Assembly: GCA_036661515.1 (NCBI GenBank)
Contig: JAVWYO010000004.1
Span: 1-46,862, forward strand
Source: HGM05232 sp036661515
GTDB lineage: Bacteria; Bacteroidota; Bacteroidia; Bacteroidales; Muribaculaceae
Direction: 5' to 3'
Length of the DNA: 46,862 nt
Each line of letters opens with the position of its first letter. Position 1 is the first letter of the stretch. The notes below the pieces were generated by a model that made no database searches, was not told the origin of the DNA, and saw only the letters and a list, made by a program, of their open reading frames with translations. This document shows, in pieces, positions 44,446 to 46,862 of the stretch. A program made the position numbers and the translations under genes.

Positions 44446-46862
44446 TTATTTTATAATTATTTTTTGGATTTTGTTATCGGTAGCTGTATCAACCTTTACA
44501 AAATAAATACCTGGCGAGAGGGCTGTGACATCAATTGATGTACTTCCTCCATTTACTATTACGGTGGCTTTATGTACAAGTGTCCCCGATAGTGCATAGA
44601 TATTTACATCGGCTTTATCTGCCACTGTACTTATATTTAGAGTGCCATCAACAACTGGATTGGGATATACTTTTATTGATGTACCTGCTTCTCCCGTTAT
44701 CGATTCAACTCCACTATAATTTGTATATTCCGACGTGAGCCCATGTATTGTTATCGCATTTGCGCCTTTGGTTACGCCTACCGATGGTGGATAAAATGTG
44801 ATTCCTTTTAGTGAGATAGGATATAGTTGCATGTCTTTGGGGTCGCCAAGTTCTGATATTTTCAATTCTATTTGATATCGTTTCCCTGCTAAATATCCGC
44901 CTTCGAGTTCTTTACCAAATGCTATATAATTTGCAGCAGCCATTGTTGCACTACGGAAATCTATTTGAACATATTCTAAAGGTATTGATGATGTGAAATC
45001 AAGCATTATCTTATCGGGCAAGCTATAAAAAGATACATCTTTAGTCATCTTGATATTTTGTCCTCTGCCTCCTGTATAATTCATATTTAAAACGCCTCCC
45101 TCTGTTAGCACAAGTTCTTTTGCTCCCGATGCTTTGAGCGTCCACCCAGTCCAAGCTTGTGGCAATATGGGCTTATCGGCTATCTCTACTTTTACATTCG
45201 TTTCATCTCCAAGTTCATTTAATGCACATTTTATTGTAGAAACACCTTCTTTCAAAGCACTCATAACACCATTTTCTATTTTTACAACTGACGCATCTCC
45301 TATTGTCCAATCAAGATGTGATGGATTATAATAATATGTGTTTCTACCTATCGTAGTATTTACTTCTAATGGATATTTACGCGTACCATCGAGTATAATT
45401 GTTGGTTTTATACGAAACGACATTGCACCTGTTACTTTCGTTGTAACAGGACGTACGACAGAATAGCCTTTATATGTAGCTGTAAGTGCACCATAACCAG
45501 CCTTTGCGCCAGCTGTAAGTGTTGATCCGTTAGTTGTACCAATTACAGGATCACAAGTCAACGTGAAGCCTTTAACATCTTCATCTATCAGGTCACCATA
45601 TTGATTATAGCCAAGCATTTTAGGTGTATAAGACGATAGAACTGGCATAGTAATATCATATTGATCAAATGCTATGCGTGACACCTCGTTACTTCGCGGT
45701 GCAGTAGAATAAAGCATCATTCCATTTGCTGTTCCACGAGGAGTACCTTCTGTTGTCTTATTTACTACTTTGCCTCCAATCATCATTTGTGCTGAACCTC
45801 CTGCATCCATACTGCATAAATTGGAACAACCCGATTGCAACATAATTTGAGACATAACACTCGTTGGACAACCTTCTGAATATCCATATTCATTGGTGGA
45901 TTTATCTATTACAATCAGATAAAGCGTCTTTTGATCGGCACTACTACCATAAGCGGTACGAGAATACACCATTGAGCAATACCCCTTATCATTAAGCCAC
46001 GTTTTCTCTCCATCTCTCACAACTAAGGATTGACCTTCAATAATATTTTCTATATTAGGAGTTATTTTTTTATCTAAAGTTGTCCAGGCATAGCTTATAG
46101 TAACTTCATCGCCAATAGCAAGTTGCTCAAGTAGTACCTTATAATCGCCTGTGGCTGACAAGCAGAAATCATATTCACCAAGTTTCTGCGCTCCCTTATT
46201 CTGTATTATTTCTTGTACTGTTGCTTTAATGTCTTTATTTACAGCCCATTTCTCACCAGCTTTTAGTCTAAAATAGACATTGGTATTTGCATCTGATGTA
46301 TTAAATGCCCTATCCTTTCCATAAAATGAGTTATACATTACAAGCTCGTTTTCATAGCAACGACGATTTACTTGAAATATTTCTGGCGTATTAGCCCATT
46401 TTGAGCATTTAGCATATCCTTTCCACGAGAGTTGATTTATCCATAATTTTTTATCGGTATCTACACCAACCATACCACTATTTTCTGGACCACCTTCCCA
46501 ACGGTCGCGATACATATTGGTTTCTTCTACTATCTTACCATTATAAACACAACCTCCATAAGGGTGTCCAAGAACATATTCTGACGCTGGTTTTTCTTGT
46601 GGGACACACCAAAAACTACCATTAGCACCAGCAATAGGATTTTTACCTTCCAAGCTATGTCGAGTATAAGCATCTGCCAATCTTTCAGTTTTGCCAAGTT
46701 GGTCTTCAGCTTGCGTGAGTTCAAGTCGGTTATAAGTATTATTCATATCCATTTTTATAGTATTAATATTTAATGGATAATCGGGGATTCTCATGCGTGT
46801 ATGGACTATTCCGGGTCCTATTTCACGCTGACTAATTGTATCAACTTGGTATTCTTTCCCGT
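44446..46862 (-). CDS. T9SS-exported phosphodiester glycosidase-like protein, copy 2 (5' end outside window)
   Basis: The frame is open to the window edge; the first visible residues are GKEYQVDTISQREIG, where copy 1 has GKTYEVDTISQREIG. Signal peptide and start codon therefore lie beyond the window. From there to the penultimate residue the protein is identical to copy 1, including the NAGPA motifs and the C-terminal sorting domain; the last residue is Lys instead of Arg. The function is as for copy 1. An internal ATG at 46794 is not the true start. Confidence 0.85.
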   Translation of the reverse strand, partial: GKEYQVDTISQREIGPGIVHTRMRIPDYPLNINTIKMDMNNTYNRLELTQAEDQLGKTERLADAYTRHSLEGKNPIAGANGSFWCVPQEKPASEYVLGHPYGGCVYNGKIVEETNMYRDRWEGGPENSGMVGVDTDKKLWINQLSWKGYAKCSKWANTPEIFQVNRRCYENELVMYNSFYGKDRAFNTSDANTNVYFRLKAGEKWAVNKDIKATVQEIIQNKGAQKLGEYDFCLSATGDYKVLLEQLAIGDEVTISYAWTTLDKKITPNIENIIEGQSLVVRDGEKTWLNDKGYCSMVYSRTAYGSSADQKTLYLIVIDKSTNEYGYSEGCPTSVMSQIMLQSGCSNLCSMDAGGSAQMMIGGKVVNKTTEGTPRGTANGMMLYSTAPRSNEVSRIAFDQYDITMPVLSSYTPKMLGYNQYGDLIDEDVKGFTLTCDPVIGTTNGSTLTAGAKAGYGALTATYKGYSVVRPVTTKVTGAMSFRIKPTIILDGTRKYPLEVNTTIGRNTYYYNPSHLDWTIGDASVVKIENGVMSALKEGVSTIKCALNELGDETNVKVEIADKPILPQAWTGWTLKASGAKELVLTEGGVLNMNYTGGRGQNIKMTKDVSFYSLPDKIMLDFTSSIPLEYVQIDFRSATMAAANYIAFGKELEGGYLAGKRYQIELKISELGDPKDMQLYPISLKGITFYPPSVGVTKGANAITIHGLTSEYTNYSGVESITGEAGTSIKVYPNPVVDGTLNISTVADKADVNIYALSGTLVHKATVIVNGGSTSIDVTALSPGIYFVKVDTATDNKIQKIIIK
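44451..46839 (-). repeat. 2.39-kb direct repeat, unit 2
   Basis: This is the partner of 41874-44262. The first mismatch at the right edge is at 46840 (A against G at 44263), followed by about five differences in the next 24 bases. The left edge diverges at the last sense codon. Identity is thus confined to the coding body. Confidence 0.9.

Noticed and set aside
41869..46862. Composite transposon bounded by the 2.39-kb repeats
   Set aside because: The repeats are the genes themselves; there is no transposase, no terminal inverted repeat and only about 190 bp between the units.
1..46862. tRNA or rRNA genes
   Set aside because: I saw no cloverleaf with a TTCGA-type arm or rRNA-like sequence on reading both strands; a tRNAscan or Rfam search was not possible.

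Overview
The window reads as chromosomal DNA of a Bacteroidota member, most likely order Bacteroidales. The reasons are: an A+T-rich sequence with no Shine-Dalgarno-like starts; repeated matches to the Bacteroidetes -7 promoter box TAnnTTTG, some with a -33 TTG/TTTG; a nearly full set of type IX secretion system (T9SS) genes (porQ, and porT-porP-porK-porL-porM-porN); the long plant/Chlamydia-like form of IspG; and Por-type C-terminal sorting domains. An uncultured-type gut family such as Muribaculaceae would fit, but the family level is inference.

Layout. 1-5.8 kb: an acyltransferase diverges from a tight operon rpoN - PAP2-like membrane protein - purE - ispG. 5.8-8.6 kb: an iron-type alcohol dehydrogenase with its own promoter, a 672-bp non-coding stretch with unusual repeats and hairpins, then ribonuclease Z. 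8.7-13.5 kb: an orphan membrane protein, a RecD/Dda-like helicase, a DUF3822 protein overlapping rsmD, an EamA transporter and a TonB C-terminal domain protein. 13.8-16.4 kb: porQ-cmk-ispH. 16.5-23.3 kb: a complete RND tripartite efflux operon behind a promoter overlapped by a perfect dyad, then an LpxA-family acyltransferase. 23.3-26.1 kb: a complete DpnII/MboI-like restriction-modification cassette with two methyltransferases. 26.2-34.1 kb: the T9SS core operon on the minus strand, ending in a family 2 glycosyltransferase. 34.2-37.9 kb: a SUI1-family protein coupled by TAATG overlap to an AddA-like helicase-nuclease. 38-41.8 kb: a tiny Val/Asp/Ser-rich lipoprotein, a long-chain acyl-CoA synthetase and xseA-xseB. 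41.9-46.9 kb: two tandem genes for T9SS-exported phosphodiester glycosidase-like proteins, identical over about 2.39 kb; the second runs off the window.

How it fits together. The por genes encode the energised machine (PorL/PorM motor, PorK/PorN ring, PorP, PorT, PorQ) that exports proteins with the C-terminal domain carried by the two terminal genes, so the window holds both the secretion system and probable cargo. ispG and ispH are the last two steps of the MEP isoprenoid route. Several DNA-metabolism genes (helicase, AddA-like, exonuclease VII, DpnII cassette) are spread among housekeeping genes.

Most of the window is recognisable. The observations most worth following are the identical tandem cargo genes with abruptly divergent edges, a short foreign-looking codon-usage patch over the proton-relay Asp pair of the RND pump, the dyad over the RND promoter, the M-R-M order of the DpnII cassette, and the 7.1-7.5 kb repeat/hairpin region. 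I did not find a convincing wholly new system.
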